Of a stretch of DNA of 37,335 nucleotides, positions 1-10,559 are shown in pieces; positions within the stretch are counted from its first letter, which is position 1, and each line of letters begins with the position of its first letter. The notes below the pieces were generated by a model that was not told the origin of the DNA, ran no database searches, and saw only the letters and a list, made by a program, of their open reading frames with translations. Source of the DNA: Pseudomonadota bacterium (lineage in GTDB: Bacteria; Pseudomonadota; Alphaproteobacteria; Rhodospirillales; Magnetospirillaceae); contig JAEXAH010000094.1 of assembly GCA_023458315.1 (NCBI GenBank), positions 1 through 37,335 on the forward strand, in the 5' to 3' direction. A program made the translations under genes and the position numbers.

Positions 1-1144
1 GGCTGGTGGGGGCCTGGGGCGCGGCGGCGTCGGGGCCGTTGGCGGCCTCGGCCTGGGCGGCCAGGATGGCGTCGAACGGCTTGACCTGGGCGGCGGCGTT
101 CTGCTGCTGCGGCGCCTGAAGCGGGCCGCCCGGCTGCTGCGCCGCCAGCAGGTCGGCGCCGCCATCGGCGCCCTGGTCCTGGGTGGCGGTTTCGGCGGTC
201 AGCACGGTGGCGGCGGTGGTGACGGTGGGGGTGACGACCACGTCGTCGGCGGCGGTCTGGGCGGCGGTCGGCTTGGCCGGGCCGCTGGTTTCCACCTGCA
301 CCTTGACCTGGGCGGCGGTGTCGTTCAGGCGCTGGGCCAGATCGTCGGCCTGGATCTGGGCGGCATCGTCGCCCCCCTTGTTCTTGCCCGCGCGCTTCAC
401 GGTCTGGGCGGCGGAATCGGCCTGCTCGGCGGCGGCCAGCACCGGGGCCTGGGCGTCGGTTTCAGCCTGGGTGTCCTGGGCGGTGACGACCGGGGTGTCG
501 GCGGTTTCGTCCTGTTCGGCAGCCTGCTGCCGCACCGGGGTATCGACGGTTTCGGTGGCGGCCTTGGTCAGAACGGTGGTGGTTTCCTCGGCCGTCTCGA
601 CCTGCTGCTGCGCCTGCTGCACCGGGGCTTCGACCAGGGCGGCCACCGCCTCGGGCTGGATCTGCTGCTGCTCGGGGGCGACGGTCTGGCGGGTGTCGTC
701 GGCGGCCTCGACCACGGTGGTTTCGGCGCCGCTGGTGACGGTTTCGGTTTCCACCTGCTCGACGGTGTCGCCCTTGGTGTCGTTCTTGGCCTGGACCCGG
801 TCGGCGTCCTTTTCCTCGCGCACGGCCTTGCGTTCGGCGCGCTCGGCGGTCTTTTCCGCCTTGGCGTCCTGCTTGGCGGCGCGGGTCTTGTCGGTGCGCT
901 CGACGGCGGGGGCGGCCTTGGGCTGGGCGGCCAGATCGGCCTGACGGTCGAAATGGCTGCCCAGGCTGTCCACGGCGGTGGGGGTGCGGGCGCTGCTGGC
1001 GCCGCTGAATAGCGACGAAGCGGCCTGTTGCAGCGCGCTGGTGAATTCGGCGGCGGCGTCTTCGCTGCTCTTGCCGGCGGTGCTGGCCGGGATGGTGGCC
1101 GCGCCCTGTTCGAGCATCCGCTTGTTGATGGTAGTGACCGTCAT
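1..1144 (-). CDS. fliK: Probable flagellar hook-length control protein FliK, N-terminal part (partial)
   Basis: An open frame runs from an ATG at 1144 off the left edge of the window (381 codons seen, no stop). The start has a good ribosome-binding site (GGGGAAG). The protein begins MTVTTINKRMLEQG and is then low-complexity, rich in Ala, Gln, Thr, Val, Glu and Asp, with a Lys/Arg/Glu-rich charged stretch at about residues 75-115. No folded domain or signal peptide is visible. FliK proteins have this kind of long disordered N-terminal half followed by a C-terminal substrate-switch domain, which here would lie outside the window. The call rests on this composition plus a sigma-54-type promoter about 40 bp upstream, since late flagellar genes in alphaproteobacteria are often RpoN-dependent. 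It could instead be another disordered surface or scaffold protein. Confidence 0.55.
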   Translation of the reverse strand, partial: MTVTTINKRMLEQGAATIPASTAGKSSEDAAAEFTSALQQAASSLFSGASSARTPTAVDSLGSHFDRQADLAAQPKAAPAVERTDKTRAAKQDAKAEKTAERAERKAVREEKDADRVQAKNDTKGDTVEQVETETVTSGAETTVVEAADDTRQTVAPEQQQIQPEAVAALVEAPVQQAQQQVETAEETTTVLTKAATETVDTPVRQQAAEQDETADTPVVTAQDTQAETDAQAPVLAAAEQADSAAQTVKRAGKNKGGDDAAQIQADDLAQRLNDTAAQVKVQVETSGPAKPTAAQTAADDVVVTPTVTTAATVLTAETATQDQGADGGADLLAAQQPGGPLQAPQQQNAAAQVKPFDAILAAQAEAANGPDAAAPQAPTS

Positions 1145-1184
1145 TTCCGCTTCCCCGTGATGGAGCCTCAGGCAACAAAGGCTT

Positions 1185-1200
1185 TGCACGGGGTGTGCCA
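1185..1200 (-). promoter_or_regulatory. Candidate sigma-54 (-24/-12) promoter for the fliK-like gene
   Basis: Read on the minus strand the site is TGGCACACCCCGTGCA. The GG of the -24 element and the GC of the -12 element are exactly 10 bp apart, as required for RpoN. It matches TGGCAC-N5-TTGC except for G in place of the first T of the -12 box. It lies about 40 bp upstream of the ATG at 1144 in the correct orientation. Confidence 0.55.
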
Positions 1201-1332
1201 GACGGTGGCACGGCGGGAAAACGTTTTAAATCAATGTGTTGGTTATTATGGGCGGCGGCGGTACGGGCCGGATGGTCTTTTCGGGCGGGAAAATTCTGCC
1301 GGGCGGGGGGAATCCGATTCCGGGTCGGCCGT

Positions 1333-1590
1333 TCAATAGGGGTCGGATTCGTCGTCGCGGGCCAGGCTCATGACGCCGACGCCCATGCCGACGCTGCCGA
1401 AGGTGACGCACAGGCCGAAGAAGAACAGCACCATCACGGTGATCGGATGGGCGGATTCCAGCATCAGGGTGCGCAGATTGCCCAGATTGGTCATCAGCAC
1501 GGCGCCGCCGAAGGTGAAGGCGGCCGCCAGTCCATAGACCAGATGCACGGCGAGAAAGCGCAGCGCCTCGCCTTCCTTGCGATTCAGCAT
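1333..1590 (-). CDS. Small two-helix membrane protein, unknown function
   Basis: This 85-aa protein has two hydrophobic segments (about residues 16-34 and 48-72), a charged N-terminus (MLNRKEGE) and an acidic tail (ARDDESDPY). The ATG at 1590 follows GAGGT at a suitable distance. It starts 25 bp after the stop of the GNAT-Nudix gene on the same strand, so the two are probably co-transcribed. I recognise no named family. The topology suggests a small inner-membrane protein with a short hairpin; nothing in it points to an enzyme. Confidence 0.7.
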   Translation of the reverse strand: MLNRKEGEALRFLAVHLVYGLAAAFTFGGAVLMTNLGNLRTLMLESAHPITVMVLFFFGLCVTFGSVGMGVGVMSLARDDESDPY

Positions 1591-1615
1591 GATCGGACCT
1601 CGTCAGGGTGCCCGA

Positions 1616-2590
1616 TTATAGCCAATCCCGCAGCAGGGCCACCAGGGGGATGTCGGCGGGCGGCATGGGCAGGTCGGACATGCGGCTGGCGCGCACCCAT
1701 TTCAAGCCCTGCCCTTCGCGCGCGGTGATCTCGCCGCGCCATTGCCGCACGGCGTACAGCGGCATCAGCAGGTGGAAGGTGTCGTAATCGTGCGAGGCGA
1801 AGGCCAGCGGCGCCAGACAGCTTTGCCGCACGTCGATGCCCAACTCCTCCTCCAGTTCGCGCACCAGGGCGGCCTCGGGGGTTTCGCCCGCATGCACCTT
1901 GCCGCCGGGGAATTCCCACAGGCCGGACATCATCTTGCCCGGCGGCCGGGTGGCCATCAGCACGCGGCCGTCGGCATCGATCAGCGCGGCGGCGGCCACC
2001 AGCAGGGTGGGGCGGGCGTCATGATTGGTGCGCCAGTCCTCGGCCTCCAGGGTGTAGACCGGCATCACCACCGATTCGCCGCGCGCCGGTTGGCCGACCC
2101 GTTCATGCTTGGCCAGTCCCATGCCCAGCTTGGCCATCACCGCGCGGGACGCGGCATTGTCGGGATGGGCGGCGGCCCAGGCGCAGGGATAGTTCAGATC
2201 GTCGAACAGGTGGCGGACCAGACGGCGGGCCGCCTCGGTGGCGTAGCCCTCGCCCCAGAACGGGCGGCCGACCCACCAGCCCAGCTCGGGGGTGCCGTCG
2301 GCCTCCAGGCCGAAGCCGATGACGCCGACCAGGGCGCCGTCCAGGCTGCGTTCCAGCGCCAGGGCGACGCCCTTGCCGGTGCGGCGGCGGCTGTCCATGG
2401 TGGCGACGAAGCTTTCGCCGTCGGCCAGGGTATAGGGGTGGGGAATGGCGGCGGTGTATTTCACCACCTCCCAATCATCCAGCAATTCGGTCAGGCGCGG
2501 CGCGTCGGCCAGGGTCAGCGGCCGCATCTTCAGGCGGGCGCTCAGCAACGGTTGCCCGCGCCACACCGAACCCACCGACCAACAGCCCAT
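1616..2590 (-). CDS. GNAT acetyltransferase-Nudix (MutT-like) fusion protein
   Basis: Two domains are joined in one 324-aa chain. Residues about 10-185 form a RimJ/RimL-type GNAT acetyltransferase (ARLKMRPLTLADAPRL start; ELGWWVGRPFWGEGYATEA acetyl-CoA region; AHPDNAASRAVMAKLGM). The remainder is a Nudix hydrolase with a complete Nudix box: G, x5, E, x7, then RELEEELGI, inside the segment starting GGKVHAGE. By family, MutT-type domains remove damaged nucleoside triphosphates such as 8-oxo-dGTP, and RimL-type domains acetylate protein N-termini or small amines. The actual substrates are unknown. I chose ATG 2590; a TTG at 2623 in the same frame is possible, and starts after 2540 would cut into the GNAT fold. 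It lies downstream of argJ. Confidence 0.88.
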   Translation of the reverse strand: MGCWSVGSVWRGQPLLSARLKMRPLTLADAPRLTELLDDWEVVKYTAAIPHPYTLADGESFVATMDSRRRTGKGVALALERSLDGALVGVIGFGLEADGTPELGWWVGRPFWGEGYATEAARRLVRHLFDDLNYPCAWAAAHPDNAASRAVMAKLGMGLAKHERVGQPARGESVVMPVYTLEAEDWRTNHDARPTLLVAAAALIDADGRVLMATRPPGKMMSGLWEFPGGKVHAGETPEAALVRELEEELGIDVRQSCLAPLAFASHDYDTFHLLMPLYAVRQWRGEITAREGQGLKWVRASRMSDLPMPPADIPLVALLRDWL

Positions 2591-2630
2591 TTCTTCTTCG
2601 GACAAGACGTTTCCCTGCTGCAAAAAGCAT

Positions 2631-2655
2631 CATGGCCGGGCGTGACCCGGCCATG
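2631..2655. repeat. Perfect 10-bp inverted repeat (REP-like hairpin) after argJ
   Basis: CATGGCCGGG, loop CGTGA, CCCGGCCATG. It lies between the argJ stop and the GNAT-Nudix start. The stem lacks a T-run on either strand. The same CGTGA loop and similar GC stem occur in the first hairpin of the longer palindromic element at 29157-29226, so it is probably a short relative of that repeat. It may also act as an attenuator or an mRNA-end hairpin for argJ. Confidence 0.65.
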
Positions 2656-2675
2656 AATTGATACGCGGGCGGAGC

Positions 2676-3905
2676 TTACGTGCGATAGGACCCGTTGATG
2701 TCGATATAGGCGTGGGTCAGGTCGCAGGTCCACACCGTGGCCTTGCCCTTGCCGATGCCCACATCGGTCTCGATGACGATGTTCTGCCCCTTCATGTGGG
2801 CGGCGACCGGGGTTTCGTCATAGCCCTCGACCACCTGGCCGTCGCGGGCGACCTCGACCCCGCCGATCTTGATGCTCAGCTTGTCGCGGTCGGCCTTTTC
2901 CCCGGCCTTGCCCACGGCCATGACCACGCGGCCCCAATTGGCGTCCTCGCCCGCGATGGCGGTCTTGACCAGCGGCGAATTGGCGATGGCCAGGGCGATG
3001 GTCTTGGCGGCCTTGGACCCGGCGGCGCCGGTCACGGTGATTTCCACGAACTTGGTGGCGCCTTCGCCGTCCTTGACCACCTGATGGGACAGGTCCAGCA
3101 GCACCTCGAACAGCTTCTTCTTGAAATCGGCCAGACGCTTGTCCTTGGCGTCGCTGATCTTGGCATTGCCCGCCTTGCCGGTGGCGAACAGCAGCAGCGT
3201 GTCCGAGGTCGAGGTGTCGCTGTCCACGGTGATGGCGTTGAACGAGCGGTCGGTGCCCTTCTTCAGCAGATCCTGCAACACGTCGTGCGGCAGATCGGCA
3301 TCGGTGAAGACGAAGGACAGCATGGTCGCCATGTCGGGGGCGATCATGCCCGCGCCCTTGGCGATGCCGTTGATGGTGACGGTGACGCCGTCGATGTCCG
3401 CCGTGCGGGTGCTGCCCTTGGGGAAGGTGTCGGTGGTCATGATGGCGGCGGCGGCGTCGGCCCAGGCATCGTCGGCCAGCTTGGCGCGGGCGTCGGCCAG
3501 GGCGGCGGTGATCTTGTCGTCGGGCAGCGGCACGCCGATGGTGCCGGTCGAGGCGACATAGACCTCGCTTTTCTTGCAGCCGAATTCGGCGGCGACCTTG
3601 GCGACGGTGCGCTCGACCGAGGCGACGCCCAGGGCGCCGGTGAAGGCGTTGGCGTTGCCGGAATTGACCACCAGAACGCGGCCCTTGCCCTTGGCGCTGG
3701 CCGCCTTGCACCACTCGACCGGGGCCGAGCAGGTCAGCGACTTGGTGTAGACGCCCGCCACATTGGTTCCGGAATCGACCTCGACCAGCAGCAGATCGGT
3801 GCGGCCCTGATAGCGGATGCCGCAGGCATGGCTGGCCAGGCGGACACCGGCCAGCCGGGGCATGGCGGGAAAGGCGGCGGGGGCGAGGGGCGAAATCGTG
3901 GTCAT
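2676..3905 (-). CDS. argJ: Bifunctional glutamate N-acetyltransferase / ornithine acetyltransferase ArgJ
   Basis: This 409-aa protein is the cytoplasmic arginine-biosynthesis enzyme that moves the acetyl group from N-acetylornithine to glutamate and, when bifunctional, also acetylates glutamate with acetyl-CoA. The self-cleavage motif KGAGMIAPDMATML is present, with the nucleophilic Thr at residue 194, giving alpha and beta chains of about 193 and 216 residues. Other family landmarks are NSGNANAFTG (81-90), STGTIGVPLP (119-128) and the C-terminal THAYIDINGSYRT. The length is normal. The ATG at 3905 is preceded by a GAGG-like site. It sits between the parvulin gene and the GNAT-Nudix gene on the same strand. 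Confidence 0.97.
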   Translation of the reverse strand: MTTISPLAPAAFPAMPRLAGVRLASHACGIRYQGRTDLLLVEVDSGTNVAGVYTKSLTCSAPVEWCKAASAKGKGRVLVVNSGNANAFTGALGVASVERTVAKVAAEFGCKKSEVYVASTGTIGVPLPDDKITAALADARAKLADDAWADAAAAIMTTDTFPKGSTRTADIDGVTVTINGIAKGAGMIAPDMATMLSFVFTDADLPHDVLQDLLKKGTDRSFNAITVDSDTSTSDTLLLFATGKAGNAKISDAKDKRLADFKKKLFEVLLDLSHQVVKDGEGATKFVEITVTGAAGSKAAKTIALAIANSPLVKTAIAGEDANWGRVVMAVGKAGEKADRDKLSIKIGGVEVARDGQVVEGYDETPVAAHMKGQNIVIETDVGIGKGKATVWTCDLTHAYIDINGSYRT

Positions 3906-3951
3906 GATGGCGGCCTCGGGCAGAAGCGGTGAAAGAATGCATACGGATTAG

Positions 3952-3984
3952 CACGGATGGGCGACATATGCGCGCCCATCCGTG
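3952..3984. terminator. 12-bp inverted repeat between the parvulin gene and argJ
   Basis: CACGGATGGGCG pairs with CGCCCATCCGTG across a 9-nt loop. It lies 39 bp past the parvulin stop (minus strand) and 46 bp before the argJ start. There is no T-run, so intrinsic termination would be weak. It may instead be an mRNA-stabilising or attenuating hairpin. Confidence 0.5.
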
Positions 3985-4022
3985 CCGGTCCGCGTCAAAG
4001 TTTTGTTACTTGCCGGGTCTTG

Positions 4023-4862
4023 TTACTTGGCGGCCTGGGCGTCGGGCAGCGGCTTGCCCTCGGGGTCGAAGCGCTTGATCTTGGCCTTGGCGCGCATGTC
4101 GGCCAACAGCCGGTCGGCGGTTTCCTCGGCCAGTTGCTCGCGCAGCATGGGCTGGATCTGCTCCAGGGTCGGGGCGGTGCTCATGCGGCGGCCTTCGACC
4201 TTGATGACGTGCCAGCCGAACTGGGTCTTGACCGGGGCGTCGGCCAACTGGCCGTCCTGCATGGCAAAGGCGGCCTGGGCGAACTGGGGCACCATCTCTT
4301 CCTGGTTGAAGAAGCCCAGGTCGCCGCCGTTCTGCTTGGCCGACGGGTCCTTGGACCTGGTCTTGGCCAGTTCGGCGAAGTCGGCGCCCTTCTTCAGATC
4401 GGCGATCACCGCCTTGGCGTTGTCCTCGCTGTCGGACAGGATGTGGCGGGCGTGCACTTCCTCTTGCGGCTTATAGGCGGCCAGGAAGGCGTCGTAAGCC
4501 TGCTTGACGGCGGCGTCGGTGACGCCGGCCTTCAGCTTCTTGCCCATCCACGCCTTGACCACCAGCTGCTGCTCGATGTCCTTCAGGGCCTGCTTGACCT
4601 CGGGGTCCTTGTCGGTGCCGTCCTTCTTGCCCTGTTCGAAGATCAGGGCGTTGTTGATCATGCTGTCCAGCAGGGCCTCGTAGGGGACCTGGGCGGCCAT
4701 CTGCGGCGGCAGGGTGCGGCGATAGGACATCAGGGCCGAGGCGCGCAGCTCGGTGCCGTTGACCACGGCGACCACCGGGTCCTTGTCGGCGGCCTGCGCC
4801 GGCAGGGTGGCGGCGGCCAGGACGGCGGCCAGGATGGCGCTGCGGACGGAGAAGATCTTCAT
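4023..4862 (-). CDS. Secreted parvulin-type peptidylprolyl isomerase
   Basis: This 279-aa SurA/PpiC-like chaperone-isomerase catalyses cis-trans isomerisation of X-Pro bonds in exported proteins. It starts at ATG 4862 with AAGGAA upstream; the start at 4940 is less likely because it would bury the signal peptide. Residues 1-24 (MKIFSVRSAILAAVLAAATLPAQA) form a typical Sec signal, so the protein acts in the periplasm. An N-terminal helical chaperone region is followed by a parvulin domain at about residues 138-230, with VHARHILSDSEDNA, NGGDLGFFNQEEMVPQF and FGWHVIKVEGRR, all family landmarks. The C-terminal tail is charged. SecA is encoded nearby on the other strand. Confidence 0.93.
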   Translation of the reverse strand: MKIFSVRSAILAAVLAAATLPAQAADKDPVVAVVNGTELRASALMSYRRTLPPQMAAQVPYEALLDSMINNALIFEQGKKDGTDKDPEVKQALKDIEQQLVVKAWMGKKLKAGVTDAAVKQAYDAFLAAYKPQEEVHARHILSDSEDNAKAVIADLKKGADFAELAKTRSKDPSAKQNGGDLGFFNQEEMVPQFAQAAFAMQDGQLADAPVKTQFGWHVIKVEGRRMSTAPTLEQIQPMLREQLAEETADRLLADMRAKAKIKRFDPEGKPLPDAQAAK

Positions 4863-5060
4863 GGGTCGGATGTTCCTTGCTGAATTGAGGACGGACGCCG
4901 GGGTCTGGGCTCCTCCACCTCGACACAGGCGTTGAAGCATAACCGGCGGGTTGGCACAAGAGCGGGCTGGTGGCTTGGTCGATGGTGATGCTTCGCCTGC
5001 CCTCTGCCCCTTCCCGGTGTTAGGTGCTACAATGATACGTTATTCCCGTGCGGAGAGTAC

Positions 5061-6374
5061 ATGGGGGCGATATTAACCACCAGAAGTGCGTCTTTCGCCC
5101 TGGCCCTGGCCCTGGTCTACGGCTTGTTCGGCGCGGTGTGGATCGCGCTGTCGGACATGGCGGTGGCGGCGCTGGTGTCGGATCCCGTGCTGCTGACCAC
5201 CGTCCAGACCTGGAAAGGCTGGTTCTTCGTCGCCGCCAGCGCGCTGTTGATCTATGGCCTCGGGGTGCGGTTGCTGCGCGCCATCGAGGCGTCCGAGCAC
5301 CGTTACCGCATGCTGTTCGCCGACAGCCCCGAGGCGCTGGCGCTGTACGACCCGGAAAGCCTGCGGCTGGTCGAGATCAACGACGCCGCCGGGCGGCTGT
5401 TCGGCTATGACCCGGCCGAGGCGCGCGGCCTGGTGTTCACCGACCTGATGCCCCAGGAAACCCGGGTGCTGTTCGAACGCGGCCGCGAACGCCTGCTGGA
5501 CGGCACGCCGGGCGGTGGGGTGTGGCGCATGCGCTGCAAGGACGGTCGGCCGCTGGACGTGGCCACGCATGGCCAGGGGGTGGTGGTGGGCGGTCGGAAG
5601 CTGCGGCTGGTGCAGATCGTCGATGTCACCGCCCGCTTGCGGGCCGAGCACGAATTGATGCGCAGCCTCGAGGAAGTGGCGGCCACCAACGAACGCATGC
5701 GCGAACTGGCCCATGCCCTGTCGCACGACCTTCAGGAACCGCTGCGTCAGGTCAGCAGCTTCGTGCAGTTGCTGGCCCGGCGCTATGACGGCCAATTGGA
5801 TGCCGAGGCGCACCAGTTCATCGGCTTCGCGGTCGAGGGCATCGCCCGGCTGAAGGTGCTGATCGGCGACGCCGAACGCTTCGCCCTCAGCGCCGCCTTC
5901 GTGCCCATGCGGGTGTCGCTGGGCCGCGCCGTGGCCGATGCGGTCGAGGGATTGCGCGGCGCGGTCGAAGCCTGCGGCGCGCAGGTGGAAAGCCGCGATC
6001 TGCCCTGGGTCCATGCCGATCCCGGCAAGCTGGCGGTGGTGCTGCACGCGCTGTTGGACAACGCCCTGAAGTTCCGCCGCCCGGCCACCCCGCCGGACAT
6101 CGCAATCGAGGCCCGGCCGGGCGAGCCCGGCTGGTGGGTGGTGCGGGTGGTGGACAACGGCATGGGCATCGACCCGCAATTCCGTGACAGCGTGTTCTCG
6201 CTGTTTTCCCGTCTGCACACCCGCGACCACATCCCCGGCAACGGCACCGGACTGGCCCTGGCGCGCAAGCTGATCGAGGCCCATGGCGGCCGTATCTGGG
6301 TCGAGGATGGCCGCGACGGCGGCGCCGCCTTGTGCTTCACCCTGCCCGCCGACGCGGATTCACGGCTGCCCTGA
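5061..6374 (+). CDS. Membrane sensor histidine kinase with PAS domain
   Basis: This 437-aa kinase has two N-terminal membrane helices (about residues 11-33 and 52-70), a PAS domain (about 78-195, starting HRYRMLFADSPEALALYD), then a phytochrome-like HisKA/HATPase core. The phospho-acceptor is His222 in ALSHDLQEPLRQV. The N-box is HALLDNALKFRR (Asn334), the G1 box DNGMGI (365-370), an F-box VFSLFSRL follows, and the G2 box is GNGTGLAL (393-400). All catalytic boxes are intact, so it should be active. No response regulator is adjacent, so it is an orphan kinase here. The ATG at 5061 follows CGGAGAG; a possible -10 box TACAAT is at 5028-5033. The gene is divergent from the parvulin gene. The signal sensed cannot be deduced. 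Confidence 0.92.
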   Translation: MGAILTTRSASFALALALVYGLFGAVWIALSDMAVAALVSDPVLLTTVQTWKGWFFVAASALLIYGLGVRLLRAIEASEHRYRMLFADSPEALALYDPESLRLVEINDAAGRLFGYDPAEARGLVFTDLMPQETRVLFERGRERLLDGTPGGGVWRMRCKDGRPLDVATHGQGVVVGGRKLRLVQIVDVTARLRAEHELMRSLEEVAATNERMRELAHALSHDLQEPLRQVSSFVQLLARRYDGQLDAEAHQFIGFAVEGIARLKVLIGDAERFALSAAFVPMRVSLGRAVADAVEGLRGAVEACGAQVESRDLPWVHADPGKLAVVLHALLDNALKFRRPATPPDIAIEARPGEPGWWVVRVVDNGMGIDPQFRDSVFSLFSRLHTRDHIPGNGTGLALARKLIEAHGGRIWVEDGRDGGAALCFTLPADADSRLP

Positions 6375-6377
6375 CGG

Positions 6378-6395
6378 GTCAGGGGCCGCCCTGAC
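6378..6395 (+). terminator. Short GC hairpin after the histidine kinase
   Basis: GTCAGGG, loop GCCG, CCCTGAC, directly after the kinase stop codon. No T-run follows and the secA -35 box overlaps its 3' side, so it is at best a weak terminator. Confidence 0.35.
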
Positions 6396-6396
6396 A

Positions 6397-6425
6397 TTGA
6401 CAGAACCCCCCACGGGCTCTATCTG
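6397..6425 (+). promoter_or_regulatory. Sigma-70-type promoter of secA
   Basis: A perfect -35 TTGACA (6397-6402), a 17-bp spacer and TATCTG (6420-6425) as -10. Transcription would begin near 6432, leaving a leader of about 55 nt before the secA ATG at 6488. Confidence 0.65.
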
Positions 6426-6487
6426 TTGCCGGTCGAAAAAGGCCCCGCGCCCGGCGGCCAACCATAGAATTCCCGAGGTCTCAACGC

Positions 6488-9127
<2,640 letters not shown>

Positions 9128-9148
9128 ACCCGGTCGCGTCGGCCAAGA

Positions 9149-9187
9149 AAAAGCCGGGAGGTCCGCCAGGGCCTCCCGGCTTTTTTG
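9149..9187 (+). terminator. Rho-independent terminator of secA
   Basis: GCCGGGAGG and CCTCCCGGC form the stem (9153-9180) followed at once by six T residues. A run of A residues precedes the left arm, so it could also work on the other strand. Confidence 0.9.
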
Positions 9188-9203
9188 TGTTCCATCGCGG
9201 AGT

Positions 9204-9347
9204 TGTGGGGCCAGCAGCCCCACAGTTTAGAGCAGCGCGCCTTTAATCTGAGGCGCGCTGCTTCTGCGCCCATTGCGGGCGCGGCCAAGCGGGCGGATGC
9301 CCGCGCCCGGCGAGGGGCAATACGTGATGCAGATTTTCTGCATCACG
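9204..9347. repeat. Chain of five hairpins in the secA downstream gap (cassette type A)
   Basis: Most of the 300-bp gap after secA is a string of perfect inverted repeats: TGTGGGGC/GCCCCACA (9204-9224), AGCAGCGCGCCT/AGGCGCGCTGCT (9231-9262, 12 bp), GCGCCC/GGGCGC (9266-9282), GCGGGC/GCCCGC (9289-9304) and CGTGATGCAGA/TCTGCATCACG (9323-9347, 11 bp, 3-nt loop). Only short linkers separate them. No coding potential is evident. The arrangement, long outer hairpins around short GC-rich inner ones, resembles the two cassettes at 11510-11657 and 30150-30285, although the core sequence differs. From 9348 to 9488 I see only the leader of the next gene. Confidence 0.7.
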
Positions 9348-9488
9348 GTCTAGCGATGAACCTTTTTTGTGCCGCATTCCTCCGCCAAAAGTCGCAAAAA
9401 ATCACAAAGCGACGGATGCCTGCGCATTGGAATGATGGTAATTCTGTGCGTGGGGGAGAGGGCAAGGTCACGTCTTGGGGAAGACGCC

Positions 9489-10559
9489 GTGGCACAACAG
9501 ACTTCGTCCGCTCAATCACCGCCCAAACCGACGGAACAGATCGTCGAGGCGTTGAAAAGCGACCTGATCACCGTCTTCCAGCGCGAAATTCCGGCGCTGT
9601 CCAAACTTGATCGCGGCGCCGCCTATGAGGCGGTGATGAACGATCCCACCCTGCTGGATGCCTGTTTCCGCCTGTTCCGCGCCAAGCCGGACCTGTTCGC
9701 GGCCCATGTGGTCGATGCCGGGCGTCAGCCGGTGACGGCCGATGACGGCGCCCTGATGTGCGGCCGCACCCTGGGCGAAGCGGTGACGCTGGTGGTGCAG
9801 GCATCGGCCCGCCGCTATTTCCGCCGCAAGCTGGGCGCCACCAAACGGGTGGCGGGGCCGCCGAAAGTGCGCCCCGGCCTGATGCAGCGGGTCGGCATGG
9901 CGCTGGGCGTGGCGGCGGCGCCGCCGCCGACCTTTCGCAAGGTGGTGGGGGCGGGCGATCGCCTGTTTTCGGTGATCCGCGAGCATCTGCGTTTTGACTG
10001 GCAGGCCGCACTGATTCCCCATTACGCGCCGCTGGCCCCGGAAATGGTGACGCAATTGGGGCCGCGCCTGTTGGACATCCGCGAACCCAGCGAATTGCGG
10101 GCGCTGGCCAGCCGCGAGGAGCGGGTGGGCATGGCCGAAGGCAAGCCGCCATTGTTGCTGGACAACGCCAAGCGCCTGATCAAGCCCAGCGGCGACACCC
10201 TGGATTCCGACCTGCTGTACAAGGTGTGCAGCCAGATGGATTTGATGCGGCTGTTCCCCGGCCGCGACGCGGGCAAGCTGCGCCGCGCCATCGCCCAGGT
10301 GGCGGGTACGGCGCCCGAGGCGCTGGAACAGTTGATGCCGGTGCTGGGCGGCGATTTGCGGCTGTTCGTCAGCTTCCTGTTCGTCGCCTATGTGGAACTG
10401 GGCGAGGACGATTACCGCGCCACCTTCGGCATCGGCGGCGCCACCGGCTGGATGGTCCGGCGCTTCGCCGACCGTCTGGCCCAATTGGGCGGCCTGCCGC
10501 CCCCGGCCTTCGAAGCCATCCGCGATACCTTCGAGGCGGTGATCAAGCCGGGGAAGTGA
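9489..10559 (+). CDS. Conserved-looking hypothetical protein, 356 aa
   Basis: The GTG at 9489 (protein start MAQQTSSAQSPPKPTEQ) is preceded by GGGGAAG eight bases upstream, which makes it a better start than the in-frame codon at 9369. The protein is soluble with no signal peptide or membrane segment. It has a proline-containing N-terminus, a mixed helical body and a basic segment (about residues 95-135: RRYFRRKLGATKRVAGPPKVRPG). Codon use is like that of its neighbours and the frame is clean, so the gene is real. I recognise no family and assign no function. It stands alone between the secA hairpin chain and the phaB 3' end. Confidence 0.8.
   Translation: MAQQTSSAQSPPKPTEQIVEALKSDLITVFQREIPALSKLDRGAAYEAVMNDPTLLDACFRLFRAKPDLFAAHVVDAGRQPVTADDGALMCGRTLGEAVTLVVQASARRYFRRKLGATKRVAGPPKVRPGLMQRVGMALGVAAAPPPTFRKVVGAGDRLFSVIREHLRFDWQAALIPHYAPLAPEMVTQLGPRLLDIREPSELRALASREERVGMAEGKPPLLLDNAKRLIKPSGDTLDSDLLYKVCSQMDLMRLFPGRDAGKLRRAIAQVAGTAPEALEQLMPVLGGDLRLFVSFLFVAYVELGEDDYRATFGIGGATGWMVRRFADRLAQLGGLPPPAFEAIRDTFEAVIKPGK

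Noticed and set aside
183..944. Plus-strand open frame of 253 codons opposite the fliK-like gene
   Set aside because: It is an antisense shadow: its Ala/Ser/Val-rich translation mirrors the codon bias of the minus-strand frame, and it has no ribosome-binding site or domain.
1309..1321. 13-bp palindrome GGAATCCGATTCC between the small membrane protein gene and the fliK-like gene
   Set aside because: Could be an operator, but it is short, single-copy in the window and without a linked regulator.
2658..3932. Long plus-strand frame (424 codons) opposite argJ
   Set aside because: Antisense of a certain argJ; the Gly/His/Asp-rich composition is typical of the complementary frame in GC-rich genes.
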